NCBI GenBank assembly: GCA_016714085.1 | Contig: JADJNW010000004.1 | Coordinates: 248,001 to 312,000 of the forward strand | DNA length: 64,000 bases | Reading direction: 5' to 3' | DNA from: Saprospiraceae bacterium | GTDB taxonomy: Bacteria > Bacteroidota > Bacteroidia > Chitinophagales > Saprospiraceae | Notes under the pieces: generated by a model | Databases searched by the model: none | What the model saw: only the letters and a program-made list of their open reading frames with translations | What the model was told of the DNA's origin: nothing | Position numbers and translations under genes: made by a program | Shown: positions 30,501 to 40,398 of the stretch, piece by piece | How the letters are laid out: each line of letters opens with the position of its first letter | How positions within the stretch are numbered: position 1 is the stretch's first letter

Positions 30501-32092
30501 TCCTTCGCCGGATCACTAAACATTAGCAATCCGGCAGTGGCAGTTGTTTCAGGCATTATCCCTGGCTCCATGTCACCACAATACAATGCCAACAACCAAA
30601 CCTTTAGTTATTTCAATAATAGCGGTAGCGGCGTTCCTTGTGGCCCTGGTCAAATCCTGTTTTATGTAGCAGTGCAAATACTTGGAAATCAAGGCGCTTC
30701 AGCGGTTTTAAATATTATTGGAACTCCGTTGACTATTGAATTGGGCGGCATGAATAATGGTACGCCTTCGACCGTACCGTATTCTATTTCTTCAGGAATT
30801 GTGAGCGTTGCCAATACAGCCAAAATCGCTGGAGAAGTAACCACTTACTGGGGCGCAGGCTTGCCATCCGTGGAGGTGACCGCGACGCATGGCGCGACTT
30901 CTCTGATGAAAGTGACCGACGAAAATGGGCATTACGAATTGCCGGCTTTAACGGTCAGCGAAATGTATCGCGTAGAACCAAAGCGCATAGCCCAAGCAGA
31001 AAATGGGCTTTCGACGTACGCCCTTTTTGCGGGACAGCGATTTATCTTAGGGATGGAACCTTTGGAAATTGTTTCGCCGTATCAAATTATCGCCGGAGAT
31101 GCCAATTGCGATGGGCAGTTCAGCTCGCTCGATTTATTCCTGATTCAGCGGCTTATCATTGGCACTAGCCAGGATTTTGGACAATGTCCATCCTGGGTTT
31201 TTGTAAAAGCAGGTTCGCCCATGCCTACTGAGTTCACAGCAACAAACGTATTCCCTTACTACAATTGTGATACTTTGATGCTGACCAAGGATACGATTTC
31301 TGATTTTATCGGGGTAAAAGTGGGCGATATTCTGGGGCACGCCAATCCAGTTGCGATTGTGGGTAATCAGACTTCTCCAAGGAATAACGACATATTGCAA
31401 TTTTCGCTATAAGTAAATTCTTGAATGCCAATGGTATTGTCGAAATTCCGGTGACGAGTAGCAATTTTGAGCAAATCGCCAGCTACCAAATGGGGCTATC
31501 TTTTGATGTAAATAAACTAGCATTTATAGACGTCGTACCATCGTCCAATCCTGCATTGGCAAAATTAGCAGTCGGTGCGACCGAAGTTGAAAATGGTGTA
31601 CTGCGCTTGAGCTGGTTCGATTTGCGTGGCGAAGGCGTTTCAGTGAATTCGGATGAAGTGTTGTTTACCTTGCGTTTCCGGGTGTTGCATTCTATTGAAA
31701 ATCTGTCGAATACGCTTGAAGTAAATTCAAGATTTATTCGCGCTGAAGCTTATACAAATGAAGCAACTCCGATGGATGTAGTTTTGACCATACAAGGCAG
31801 CGCCATTTTGAATCCTGGAAATGAGTCGGCGATCAGCTATAAGCTGTACCAAAACGTGCCGAATCCATTCGCGCAACAGGCATTCATTGGCTTTGATTTG
31901 CCTTCGGATATGCAAGCAGACTTGATTATCTTTGACCAATTGGGCAAAATGGTACGAAAATACAGCGGTAATTTTATGCGCGGGTACAATCGCATCGAAG
32001 TGCCCAAGCAATCGCTTGCTGATGGTGTTTATTATTACACTTTACGCACCGCCGATTTTTCAGATACGAAGAGTATGGTTATTATAGAATAG
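24531..32092 (+). CDS. Giant T9SS surface protein: dockerin, cohesin-like, Kazal-like, 14 SprB-like repeats, PKD (four frameshifts)
   Basis: Repaired, this is one protein of about 2521 residues. Order: signal peptide (MSKVFTLLSLLSFLLIG..AQAQ); dockerin-like GDVNNNGVVNCMDVLYWG; cohesin-like domain; four Kazal-like modules (25360-25960); two pre-peptidase-C-terminal-like domains (LDLDLFLLAPTC..GTYYLVVDG); 14 SprB-like repeats (about 26740-30170); PKD-like domain; a second cohesin-like and a dockerin-like motif (GDANCDGQFSSLDLFLIQRL); a third cohesin-like domain; and a type A T9SS sorting domain (LYQNVPNPF..). Breaks: one T missing in T4 at 24567-24570, one C or G missing at 24608-24611, one G missing near 30034, one T missing in T4 at 31401-31404. 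Each single-base repair restores a family motif. It is probably a surface adhesin or matrix protein, exported with the PorP/SprF protein encoded downstream. Confidence 0.85.
25360..25960 (+). repeat. Four Kazal-like modules
   Basis: Four tandem copies of a Cys-rich module of pattern CP..xxPVCGCNGVTYxNxCxAxAxGVxxYTxGxC, at about 25363, 25501, 25711 and 25840. The spacing of the cysteines is that of Kazal-type protease inhibitors; the reactive loop region is short. Confidence 0.75.
26740..30170 (+). repeat. Fourteen SprB-like repeats of about 80 residues
   Basis: Each unit has an early Cys, GGxPxYxVxWxGP in the middle and LPxGTYTxTVxDxxxC near the end, about 243 bases per unit. Units 4, 6, 8 and 10 end in DANWC or DKNWC, while units 3, 5, 7, 9 and 11 end in a GC motif such as DANGC, DSKGC or DIKGC. 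The duplicated unit was therefore a pair. Confidence 0.85.
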
Positions 32093-32105
32093 AGATGTCA
32101 GAGCA

Positions 32106-32137
32106 GAGATGTCAGACTGGTAAAAATCTGACATCTC
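32106..32137 (+). terminator. Strong hairpin after the giant adhesin gene
   Basis: Perfect 11-bp stem GAGATGTCAGA/TCTGACATCTC with a 10-nt loop. The words GATGTCAGA and TCTGACATC are each used again just outside the stem, so alternative pairings exist. No strong U-tract follows, so termination efficiency is uncertain. Confidence 0.55.
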
Positions 32138-32260
32138 ACATCTGACTTCCGAGATCCAAAAAATTATCCCAAACCGAACGAACGGCGCTTTGCCTCAATA
32201 AGATTGCGTTTCAGCCGTTTAGAAAAATTAGAGGAATTATAAAGCGCTTTGAACAGGCTT

Positions 32261-34171
32261 ATGAAAAAATTAAAGCTCATCGTCAACATTTGGGCTTTGT
32301 TGACATTTACACCATTATTTGCACAGCAGCCGCTCGTGCTGCAACTACCCGATACTATTGTAAACAGTGGCGATACGCTTCGTTTAGATATTATTGCGCG
32401 TCAATTTACTCAAATTGTCAGTGCGCAATTTTCTATTAACTGGAATCCCAATGTCATTCGATATGTTTCCTTTCAAGAGACGAATCTTCCATTTGTAGCT
32501 ATTGGCAACTCGGATGCGGCCAATGGTAATCTTCGTTTTTCCTGGTTTGATGTGCAAGGCACGGGTCAAACGCTTGCCGATGGCAGATCTATCGTTCAAC
32601 TCAAGTTTTTTGTGAACGGCAATGCCGGCGATCAGACGAATGTGAATATCTCGGGTACACCTTTGGCGATTCAGGTATTTCGAGCGACCAATGAGCCGAA
32701 TAAATTTGAAGATGTCACGGTCAACCAGCAAAATGGAATTGTAGCAGTGGCGGGCGCTTTCAGCGTAATTTTCAATGTCAAGGATATAGATTGCACTGGT
32801 GACAATGATGGCGCAATTTCTACGACCATTGTAGGCAGACCTGATAACGCTTCGATTCGCTGGATGGGGCCAAATAATTTTCAATCCCAGCAGGAAGATA
32901 TTGCCAACATGAGTCCCGGAACTTATACTTTTGAAATTCGAGATGGGAATAATGCGATTCTTTTGGATTCTACTTTGACAATTCAACAACCGGCAGCGGC
33001 GCTACAAATTCAGGATGTTTCCATAATGGATGCATCTTGCGATACGCCTTCCGGCTCAGTAACGGTAAGTGTTTCGGGCGGTACGGCACCCTATCGTTTT
33101 AATATCGGACGAGGATTTACCAATAGTAATCAAATAAATAATCTTGCTCCCGGCGATTACGAATTGATCGTGCGGGACACCAATGATTGCGAGGCAAATG
33201 CCGATTTTACAATCGAAGCAAGCGATGCACCAACTTTAAACTTAGCCGATACAATGTACCTCTGTACTGGCGAAAATCTGATGTTGGATGCGGGAGAATT
33301 TTCTAATTATCAATGGTCGAATGGTGCTACAACGCGCTCGATTTCGGTGAATCAAATCGGAATTTATAGCGTGACCGTGAGCAATTCGCCAGCCTGTACC
33401 GCTTCTGACACCATACGGATTTTGTCAGGCGCCAATATCCAAGCATTGATTCAGGTAGAGAGCAATGCAGTATGCCCAGGAGATTCCATCAGATTGACGG
33501 CTTCAGGCGGGGATCTATTTCAATGGCAGGATGCATCGGGAACACTTAGCGCATTAAATATTGCGAATCCGGTGGCTCGACCCAAGGTAGCAACTACCTA
33601 TTCTGTGACCGTTTCCAGTGATTGTGGCTCGGATACCGCCAGCATTGCCATTCAAGTGTTTGAAATAACCTCCAGTGCCATGCCGGACACCTGTATCGGG
33701 CCCGGGGAAACCCTGGAACTGAGCGCCAGTGGGGGAGTTGAATATTTCTGGTTTTTGACAGAATACCCAGTTAGTGACAATCGAATCGCCAATCCGACTA
33801 CGATGCCCGAGGATAGTACCAGTTATTTTGTGATGATTACCGATGTAAATGGTTGTGAAAAATTGGACACCATCAATGTAATGGTTGCAAATAATCCTTT
33901 GGATATCAAAGCGGTAAATATGATAACTCCGAACGGAGATGGCAAAAATGATACGCTTGAGTTTGAAGGCATTGCCAAATACGGCGTCAATTCATTGAAA
34001 GTCTATAACCGCTGGGGTGATTTGATTTACAACAAGCTGAACTACCAGGACGATGAAGAGCGCTTCGACGGCACCTACAAAGGTAAGCTTTTGCCAACGG
34101 GTAATTATTTTTACGTGCTGGCCTTCCGCAATGGCGAGATCAAACAAACACTAACGATCTTAAGACAGTAG
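32261..34171 (+). CDS. Secreted cohesin/SprB-repeat protein with gliding-motility-type (type B) C-terminal domain
   Basis: Signal peptide MKKLKLIVNIWALLTFTPLFAQQ (start at the ATG 32261; a TTG four codons upstream is also open). Next a cohesin-like domain about residues 24-160 (IVSAQFSINWNPNVIRYVSF.., RFSWFDVQG), two SprB-like repeats about 165-320, Ig-like segments (CTGENLMLDAGEFSNYQWSNG.., CPGDSIRLTASGGDLFQWQD..), and at the end the gliding-motility-associated domain (MITPNGDGKNDTLEF..VYNRWGDLIYN..DGTYKGKLLPTGNYFYVL). Type B sorting domains depend on a PorP/SprF-like partner, and such a gene follows 63 bases downstream. Predicted surface adhesin. Confidence 0.92.
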   Translation: MKKLKLIVNIWALLTFTPLFAQQPLVLQLPDTIVNSGDTLRLDIIARQFTQIVSAQFSINWNPNVIRYVSFQETNLPFVAIGNSDAANGNLRFSWFDVQGTGQTLADGRSIVQLKFFVNGNAGDQTNVNISGTPLAIQVFRATNEPNKFEDVTVNQQNGIVAVAGAFSVIFNVKDIDCTGDNDGAISTTIVGRPDNASIRWMGPNNFQSQQEDIANMSPGTYTFEIRDGNNAILLDSTLTIQQPAAALQIQDVSIMDASCDTPSGSVTVSVSGGTAPYRFNIGRGFTNSNQINNLAPGDYELIVRDTNDCEANADFTIEASDAPTLNLADTMYLCTGENLMLDAGEFSNYQWSNGATTRSISVNQIGIYSVTVSNSPACTASDTIRILSGANIQALIQVESNAVCPGDSIRLTASGGDLFQWQDASGTLSALNIANPVARPKVATTYSVTVSSDCGSDTASIAIQVFEITSSAMPDTCIGPGETLELSASGGVEYFWFLTEYPVSDNRIANPTTMPEDSTSYFVMITDVNGCEKLDTINVMVANNPLDIKAVNMITPNGDGKNDTLEFEGIAKYGVNSLKVYNRWGDLIYNKLNYQDDEERFDGTYKGKLLPTGNYFYVLAFRNGEIKQTLTILRQ

Positions 34172-34234
34172 CGTCGAGCCATTGGCTTCCTTATGGGAAA
34201 TGGCATTCGGCGATTCGCAAAAACCAGAATTGAC

Positions 34235-35173
34235 ATGAAAAGAATTCTACTCTTCTTTATCATCCTCCCCGTTTTGGGTTATAGCCAACAGCTCCCTGAT
34301 CTCAGCCCTTTTGGAGAATTAAATTTTGCCTGGAATCCAGCAATGACGGGGCTTTACGATTATTGGGAAGTATCCGCTGATTATCGCCAGCAATGGTTTG
34401 GCTTTGAAAATGCGCCGCGCACGGCGATTATCGCTGCGCAGTACCCATTTGAAAAAGAAAAAATGAGCATTGGCGGAGTGTTCACGCATGATAATATCCA
34501 GCCTTTGAAATTTTCCACGCTTGCTTTTAATTATGCTTATAAATTTCAATTAGGATTCAATCGCAACGATCAGGCTTCCATCGGAGCAACGGTCAACGCC
34601 AGTCAGTATTTCGTAGATGCTTTGGAAATTGTAGTCAACGACCCCGACGATCAATTGGTGCCGATAGGAGAGAGCAGCGCCCTGAGCTTCAATGCTGGCG
34701 CGGGTTTCTTTTATACCACTTATGCCGGAACACGTCGCAAAAGTTACACTTCTGAAAATGCTTTTTTCTTCGGCGGAGCGGTGCAGCAAGTTTTTCCGAC
34801 AAAATTAGTGATTCAAGAAAGCAATACCTTAGCCAATTGGCAGCGTAAAATGCACATCAACTTTATGCTTGGCGCGCGATTGGTCAACGACAATTTTTTT
34901 ATAGAGCCTACCGCATGGATGAATTATGGTGTGCCAAATCTCACTAATTTCAATATTCAAGCAAAAATGGAAAAGCCGGAAGCATTTTGGGCGGCCATTA
35001 CTTATTCTACGAATCAAACAATCGCTATACAATTGGGGCTTATCACGGTTAGCAATTTTGCTAAGGATAGCTACTGGCGCATTGGAGCGTTGGGCTCTTA
35101 TAATGTTGGCGATTTCGGGCAATATCGAGGTATGGGGCTGGAGTTTCTTGTCGCTTATCGACTTGTTCAATAA
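34235..35173 (+). CDS. PorP/SprF-family type IX secretion outer-membrane protein
   Basis: Start at the ATG at 34235, which begins the signal peptide MKRILLFFIILPVLGYSQQ; 14 upstream codons are dropped. The mature protein has the family features: FGELNFAWNPAMTGLYDYWEVSADYRQQWFGFENAP near the N-terminus, IGGVFTHDNIQPLKFSTLAFNYAYKF, and amphipathic beta strands to the end (GLEFLVAYRLV). PorP/SprF proteins sit in the outer membrane and are needed to secrete or attach SprB-like cargo. Its place right after two SprB-repeat cargo genes makes it their likely dedicated partner. Confidence 0.93.
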   Translation: MKRILLFFIILPVLGYSQQLPDLSPFGELNFAWNPAMTGLYDYWEVSADYRQQWFGFENAPRTAIIAAQYPFEKEKMSIGGVFTHDNIQPLKFSTLAFNYAYKFQLGFNRNDQASIGATVNASQYFVDALEIVVNDPDDQLVPIGESSALSFNAGAGFFYTTYAGTRRKSYTSENAFFFGGAVQQVFPTKLVIQESNTLANWQRKMHINFMLGARLVNDNFFIEPTAWMNYGVPNLTNFNIQAKMEKPEAFWAAITYSTNQTIAIQLGLITVSNFAKDSYWRIGALGSYNVGDFGQYRGMGLEFLVAYRLVQ

Positions 35174-35236
35174 AATGATATAATTATTAATAAATATTGT
35201 ATTTTTAACTCCAATGCATAATAGACTAAATAATTT

Positions 35237-36013
35237 ATGCTTGACCGCAAAGCATTATTACAGCCGGAATCACTGCGTCATTTTATCGTTCGCGGCGGGC
35301 AGGGTCATCGCCTGGAAAGCTTGAGCGACGGGGTGTTTGCGCTTGCAATTGCCATTTTATTGATCGCCACCAGCGTACCTAAAAATTTTAATGATTTACT
35401 TCAATTTGTATATGATGCCGTACCTTTATTTATTTGCATGATTTTTATTTACAGTATTTGGCATCAGCAAACGGTGTTTTTTCTGCGATATGGATTGTAT
35501 GATAAGCACACGATTCGGCTCAATCTAGTGCTGCTTTTTTTGACTTTATTTTATGCTTATCCACTCAAGTTCTTGATGACCTGGCTTTTACAGTTTATGT
35601 ATTTTTTTGGAGGATGGCTGCTGGGCTTTGAAGGCTTTTGGCAAAAGATGGGTGAATTGTCTCAAATGATAAGCTTTAATGATATGCCTTTATTAATGAT
35701 AATTTATGGATTGGGATTTTTAGGAATATTTTTCATTTTTTATTTACTTTATTTACACGCTTTTAAGCAAAAAGATTTATTAGAACTAAATGAAGTGGAA
35801 ATAACTTTAACTCGATTTTCTATTATTCAAGTAAAAGTTGTAATGTTGGTAGCCGCTGTATCTGTTCTTATTGCTTTTATTGGTTTTCTTATGGATGCAC
35901 CTTTTTCTGGCTTTTTTGCAGGCCTTGCTTATAATCTATTATGGATTATTTCCATTCCACTTAGTAAAAAACATGAAAAGCAATTACAAACTTTGTTGAC
36001 AGGAGAAATGTAA
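35237..36013 (+). CDS. TMEM175/DUF1211-family membrane protein
   Basis: The motif RLESLSDGVFALAIAILLI, near residue 25, is the hallmark first-helix sequence of bacterial TMEM175 potassium channels (RxxxFSDGVFA). About six hydrophobic helices follow, in 258 residues. Bacterial members form tetrameric K+-permeable channels in the inner membrane. The usual Phe of FSD is Leu here. Monocistronic by appearance: AT-rich 60-base leader, and a palindrome after the stop. Confidence 0.85.
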   Translation: MLDRKALLQPESLRHFIVRGGQGHRLESLSDGVFALAIAILLIATSVPKNFNDLLQFVYDAVPLFICMIFIYSIWHQQTVFFLRYGLYDKHTIRLNLVLLFLTLFYAYPLKFLMTWLLQFMYFFGGWLLGFEGFWQKMGELSQMISFNDMPLLMIIYGLGFLGIFFIFYLLYLHAFKQKDLLELNEVEITLTRFSIIQVKVVMLVAAVSVLIAFIGFLMDAPFSGFFAGLAYNLLWIISIPLSKKHEKQLQTLLTGEM

Positions 36014-36026
36014 GCTTTTAATTTTT

Positions 36027-36045
36027 CGCCGATTGCCAATCGGCG
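36027..36045. repeat. Stop-codon-proximal palindrome
   Basis: Perfect 8-bp arms CGCCGATT/AATCGGCG, loop of three bases, lying between two convergent genes. On the minus strand it follows TAG TAG directly after the MORN-caspase frame. No U-tract follows on that strand, so it is not a classic terminator. Confidence 0.6.
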
Positions 36046-36048
36046 CTA

Positions 36049-37992
36049 CTATCTTTTCATACCCACCGGCATTTTTTTATCATAATCGCCCATAATCACT
36101 GGTGATTGGCGGTAGCCTGTGTAATTACGCACATTATCAAATACAAAACTAAATAACTCCTCTACGCTTACAATATTATTACCATCATTATCCGCTTCTC
36201 CTTTCAAGCCTCGAATGAGAAAATGCGTGAACACGCCTTGTCGCAAACCGCTTGATTCCAGTGAAGTTTCCTCGGATTTGGACGACATAATAAGCGCGGT
36301 GCCGGGTTCGGCTTGCGCCAACGTTTCATAATAACTGGTAAGGATGGCTTGTGCAGAAGCGCTGCGCATCGCCAACAAACTCCCCGAATGACAAGCATCG
36401 GCAATACAAAGCTTATACTTGGCTGGGCTTTTCTTTAAAATGGCGGCCACATCTTCGTGCAAAAGTTTATTGTTAAAGCCGTCAAAATCAATGGGTAAGA
36501 ACGATCCTTTCAATCCGTGGCCCGAGAAATAAAGCATCACCATATCATTTGGGCCGGCTTTCCCAAAAACCTCGTCCATCGCCGACTTGATATTGGCAAG
36601 CGTCGCTTCTTCGTCAATCAAAATGCGGATTTGCTCATCTGGCAATGCCCCACCCGCCGGGCTTTGAAGAAAAGAATGGATGCGGTAAGCATCATCATCG
36701 GTGTAGCGCAAAGCGGGCATATGATTATAAGCAGCTACGCCCACAATGACCGCCCAAATTTTCAAGCCAGGCCTCGGTTGAGTGATGCTTGGTTCGGTCG
36801 CATCATCACGCAGCACATAAGGATTATGCGTTCCCTGATATGCGCCATCGCGCCAATAGCCACTTACTTTGCCGCCGTCCTCCAGATAAAGTATGCCGAA
36901 GCCATTGAAACTTCCGGCTGCTATTTCGCCTTCGTAGCGTTCGCCATTCGTATATTCGACTATGCCTTTGCCATGCGGAAGGTTATTGAGAAAAGGCCCG
37001 GAGTAAGTCGCCCCATTTTTGAAAGTATAAGTGCCAGTGCCATTTGTACAATTGCCTGAAATACAGCCAGTTCGAGTTGGTTGCACGGCCATTGTTTCTC
37101 CGATGTATTCGCCATCACGCCACAAGCCTTTTTTGGTTTGTCCGTCCGCTTTGTATAAAATGCCATTTCCGTGCGGAAATCCAGATTTAAAACTACCCTG
37201 GTAGCGATCATTATTGATATAAAAGAAAGTACCAATACCTTCGGGCTTGCCATTGCGAAATTGACCTTCATACTTACTGCCATTGGGATAAGCAAAGATT
37301 CCCTGACCAGCATTGCAATTGCCAGAAAGGCAGCCTGATTGAATATCAGCGGTTTCGGAAGGCGTATCCTTGCCCAACGACAAAAGGAAATTGCCGGCAT
37401 TATCTACAGGTTGCCCTTTTTTCCAAAGCCCCGTGCGCCGTGTACCATTTTGAAAAGTTTTCGTACCATTTCCATCGGGATAGCGAAATTGCCATTCGCC
37501 CTGGTATTTGCTGCCGTCTGAATAATAACAAACGCCAACTCCATGTATTTCGCCATTTTGAAACTCGCCAATATACACCGCCTTGCTTGGGTAAATATAA
37601 ATGCCTTGGCCATTGATGCAATCGCCTGATATACAGCCTGTTTGATTGGAGTCGCGCCCTTTTTGTACAAATTCTTCTACGGAAATTTCCTCTTCTTTCA
37701 TCAACTTGCCCTTGCGCCAGTCGCCCTCTTTGCGCGTGCCATTTTGATAAACCATCACCCCTTTACCATGTGGGTAGCCTTTGAGCCATTGACCTTGGTA
37801 CACACTGCCATCTTCGTAATAACAAGCGCCTTCGCCAGTAATTTCGCCGTCTTTAAATTCGCCGATATACTTACCGCCATCGGACAAAATCATCGCGCCT
37901 TTGCCATTCTGGCAATCGCCCGAAATACACTGGGCTTCCGCAAAAGATATAGTGAAAAACGTTAATGCAAGTAGGGTAAAAATTGTCTTCAT
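36049..37992 (-). CDS. Exported MORN-repeat caspase-family (C14) protein, copy 1
   Basis: Signal peptide about residues 1-20 (ending SFAEAQ). Residues 21-385 are four large repeats, each starting with a Cys pair (CISGDCxNGxG) and containing about four MORN units (YxGEFxNGxxHGxGxxYYxDG). A caspase-like peptidase domain follows from about residue 400: KIWAVIVGVAAY, RYTDDDAYRI, catalytic His about 491 in LYFSGHG, catalytic Cys about 533 in IADACHSG, and SSKSEETSLE near the specificity pocket. A short acidic loop (GEADNDGNN) near the end resembles an EF-hand. The cleavage target and trigger are unknown; export is predicted from the signal peptide. It is a tandem paralogue of the gene at 38243. 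Confidence 0.9.
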   Translation of the reverse strand: MKTIFTLLALTFFTISFAEAQCISGDCQNGKGAMILSDGGKYIGEFKDGEITGEGACYYEDGSVYQGQWLKGYPHGKGVMVYQNGTRKEGDWRKGKLMKEEEISVEEFVQKGRDSNQTGCISGDCINGQGIYIYPSKAVYIGEFQNGEIHGVGVCYYSDGSKYQGEWQFRYPDGNGTKTFQNGTRRTGLWKKGQPVDNAGNFLLSLGKDTPSETADIQSGCLSGNCNAGQGIFAYPNGSKYEGQFRNGKPEGIGTFFYINNDRYQGSFKSGFPHGNGILYKADGQTKKGLWRDGEYIGETMAVQPTRTGCISGNCTNGTGTYTFKNGATYSGPFLNNLPHGKGIVEYTNGERYEGEIAAGSFNGFGILYLEDGGKVSGYWRDGAYQGTHNPYVLRDDATEPSITQPRPGLKIWAVIVGVAAYNHMPALRYTDDDAYRIHSFLQSPAGGALPDEQIRILIDEEATLANIKSAMDEVFGKAGPNDMVMLYFSGHGLKGSFLPIDFDGFNNKLLHEDVAAILKKSPAKYKLCIADACHSGSLLAMRSASAQAILTSYYETLAQAEPGTALIMSSKSEETSLESSGLRQGVFTHFLIRGLKGEADNDGNNIVSVEELFSFVFDNVRNYTGYRQSPVIMGDYDKKMPVGMKR

Positions 37993-38242
37993 AAAATTCC
38001 TTCAGATAACTTAATGCATTATAATATTAGCTTTTGAATATATATATTGAATCTAATATGTGTGGTATGTTTTAGAAATACGCCACATTACATTATAAAA
38101 TTATGATTCATAGTATATTCAATTCACAAATGTAGAATATCAAGCTTGGAAATTATTTTCATCTAAGGTAATGACAAATAACCTTTAATAGTTGAAGATT
38201 TTTCTAATTTCTTATCTCAAATTTCATTTTTTAAGTTTCAAA

Positions 38243-39817
38243 TCAAGGTCTTCTTACCAAGGCCACAGGCATCTCCGGGTCGTACTTTCCTGAAATGGTA
38301 GGTGTTTGCACGTTGGCAGTATATCTCCGCACCTGGCGATAAACATAATTAAATAACTCTTGAATATTGACAATTTGATTGTTATTCTGGTCGGCTTCGC
38401 CTTTCAAACCGCGAATTACAAAATGACTAAACACACCGGAACGCAAACCCCCATCTTCCAGGGAATATTCTTCCCCTTTCGATGACATGAACAGCGCCAT
38501 GCCGCCTCGGCTATCGTCAAAAGCCTTGTAAAGTTTCTGGATTTCCAATTGAGTCGGGTTTTTATATTCAAACAATCCCCCTGAGTGGCAGGCGTCCGCT
38601 ATTACGATTTTGTGTTTGGCCCGACTTGACATCAGCAAATCGCGTACTTCGGTGTGATACAAAGAATTATTCGCACCGTCAAAATCAATTGGCAAAAAAG
38701 CGCCTTCGACGCCATGTCCAGAAAAATAAAACAAAATCACGTCATTCTCATCGGCACGTGTGAAAATCGAGCGCATTGCGTACATAATATTGCTGCGCGT
38801 GGCATCTTCATCAATGAGTAAACGCACCTGATTATCAGGCAATGCGCCACCTTCCGGGCTTTTCAGAAAAGCAAAAATCTGGTAAGCGTCGTCGTCGGTG
38901 TAGCGCAAAGTTGGCATATAACCATATCGTGCCGCGCCGATGACCACCGCCCATATCTTGACTTCGCGGTCATAGTCAATAAGTACGGCACTGCTTTTTT
39001 CATTGCTTACATCCCTGAAAAGTTCTTTTGTCGGTGTACCTGCTTCCCAGATAGCGCCCAGGATATTTCCGTCAGAATAGTGCATCACACCTTTGCCATT
39101 GGGCAAATCTTTTCGCCACTGACCTTCATAGCGGTTGCCGCTTTTAAAATAGACAATGCCAGTGCCTTCAGGCTTTCCATCTAAAAAATCCCCAACAAAT
39201 CGAGTACCATCTTGATATTGATATTTGCCTAAGCCGGTAGCACAGAAGTTTATATTGCAGTTGCGCAAATTAGCGGTATCGCCTTGCACCGTCACGCGCC
39301 CCCATTCCGCCTGGTATTGGTCATCTTTCCATTCTCCTTTCAGCGTATCGCCATTGGTTAAGTGCATTGTGCCTTCGCCTTCGCGTTTGCCATTGCTCCA
39401 AAGCCCCGCATAATGCGAGCCATCGTTGTAGTACATAGTACCAAATCCTTCAAAGACATTATTTTTGAATGTACCCTCATAGCGATTGCCATTGATGAAG
39501 GTCAATTTTCCTTCGCCATGGAATTTATCCTGGAAAAATTCGCCGATGTATTCATCCCCATTTACAAAGACGAGCCGCCCGCGGCCCTGGCGTTGCTGGT
39601 TGGCCCAAGCGCCGAGGTACTTGTCGCCATTTTTGAACAAAAGGATACCTTGTCCCTGGATTTTACCATTCAGGAAATCCCCTTTATACTCATCTCCGTT
39701 GGGGAAAAGGTATTCGCCATAGCCATTCAGACAGTTGCCTTTGATGCATTTACCCTGTTGGGCTTGCAGAAATGTGACCGATGCAACCACCGCTAACATA
39801 GTTAGGAGCAATCTCAT
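38243..39817 (-). CDS. Exported MORN-repeat caspase-family (C14) protein, copy 2
   Basis: Signal peptide MRLLLTMLAVVASVTFLQAQQ, then about ten MORN units (residues 25-260; YxGxFxNGxxxGxGxxxxxNGDxYxG) with Cys pairs (CIKGNC, CNINFC), and a caspase domain from about residue 285: KIWAVVIGAARYGYMPTLRYTDDDAY, His about 368 in FYFSGHG, Cys about 410 in IADACHSGG. A D/N-rich loop (EADQNNNQIV) follows, as in metacaspase-like Ca2+ sites. It is closely similar to copy 1 across the peptidase but differs in repeat number and order. The two genes are co-directional with a 250-base AT-rich gap, so each may have its own promoter. Confidence 0.9.
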   Translation of the reverse strand: MRLLLTMLAVVASVTFLQAQQGKCIKGNCLNGYGEYLFPNGDEYKGDFLNGKIQGQGILLFKNGDKYLGAWANQQRQGRGRLVFVNGDEYIGEFFQDKFHGEGKLTFINGNRYEGTFKNNVFEGFGTMYYNDGSHYAGLWSNGKREGEGTMHLTNGDTLKGEWKDDQYQAEWGRVTVQGDTANLRNCNINFCATGLGKYQYQDGTRFVGDFLDGKPEGTGIVYFKSGNRYEGQWRKDLPNGKGVMHYSDGNILGAIWEAGTPTKELFRDVSNEKSSAVLIDYDREVKIWAVVIGAARYGYMPTLRYTDDDAYQIFAFLKSPEGGALPDNQVRLLIDEDATRSNIMYAMRSIFTRADENDVILFYFSGHGVEGAFLPIDFDGANNSLYHTEVRDLLMSSRAKHKIVIADACHSGGLFEYKNPTQLEIQKLYKAFDDSRGGMALFMSSKGEEYSLEDGGLRSGVFSHFVIRGLKGEADQNNNQIVNIQELFNYVYRQVRRYTANVQTPTISGKYDPEMPVALVRRP

Positions 39818-40398
39818 ATTAAGACCGGGTTTTTGATTGTAAAAGCCTCCACCGAAAGCTTATCTGTGTGTAGTCAGGATTGCCCGCTTATGCAATTGGA
39901 TTGGGTATCACCTGCTGTTTTCCTTTCCTGTTTTGTTTTGGAAACTTTCGGTTGTTGATTTGAATGCGTCCGAGCCATTGTTACCAAGTCTCCTTTTCAC
40001 AAAGTCTCATCGTCATTAAAAGTGTAGCGGTTGGGTCATAGAGCGGCTTTTGGATTGATATATAATTTTTAATCAGATAAAATAATAAACAGGAAACTCG
40101 ACGCATTATTGCGCACCGACGACGATTTAATGAATTTTTCAGATCAATTGTCGTAAAACTGTATTTTTGAAGTATAAATTAACTTTTGCAAAATAATTGT
40201 TAAGACGTTTAACTTTTGATTCAGAAGTAACAAATAGCTACGGATGCAATAATTTGAAGCGTTCAAACGTCTTTTTCTTTAGGTAGCATTTATTATAGTT
40301 TTTGATATATTATTTTAAAAAGAGAAAACAACGCCAAATCAAGCATAGCACCGGGGAGGCAACCTGGGGTGAGCTACGGCGCAACAAATTTCGCCGCC
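39818..40398. other. Intergenic region between divergent genes
   Basis: 580 bases with no coding-like frame. Two TAACTTTTG near-matches to the -7 element lie at about 40185 and 40208, one base too long, and a TATTTTTG at 40162. None has a clear -33 partner. Confidence 0.4.

Noticed and set aside
24531..32092. Several separate genes in the giant adhesin locus
   Set aside because: The pieces join by single-base changes into one protein with signal peptide at one end and sorting domain at the other.
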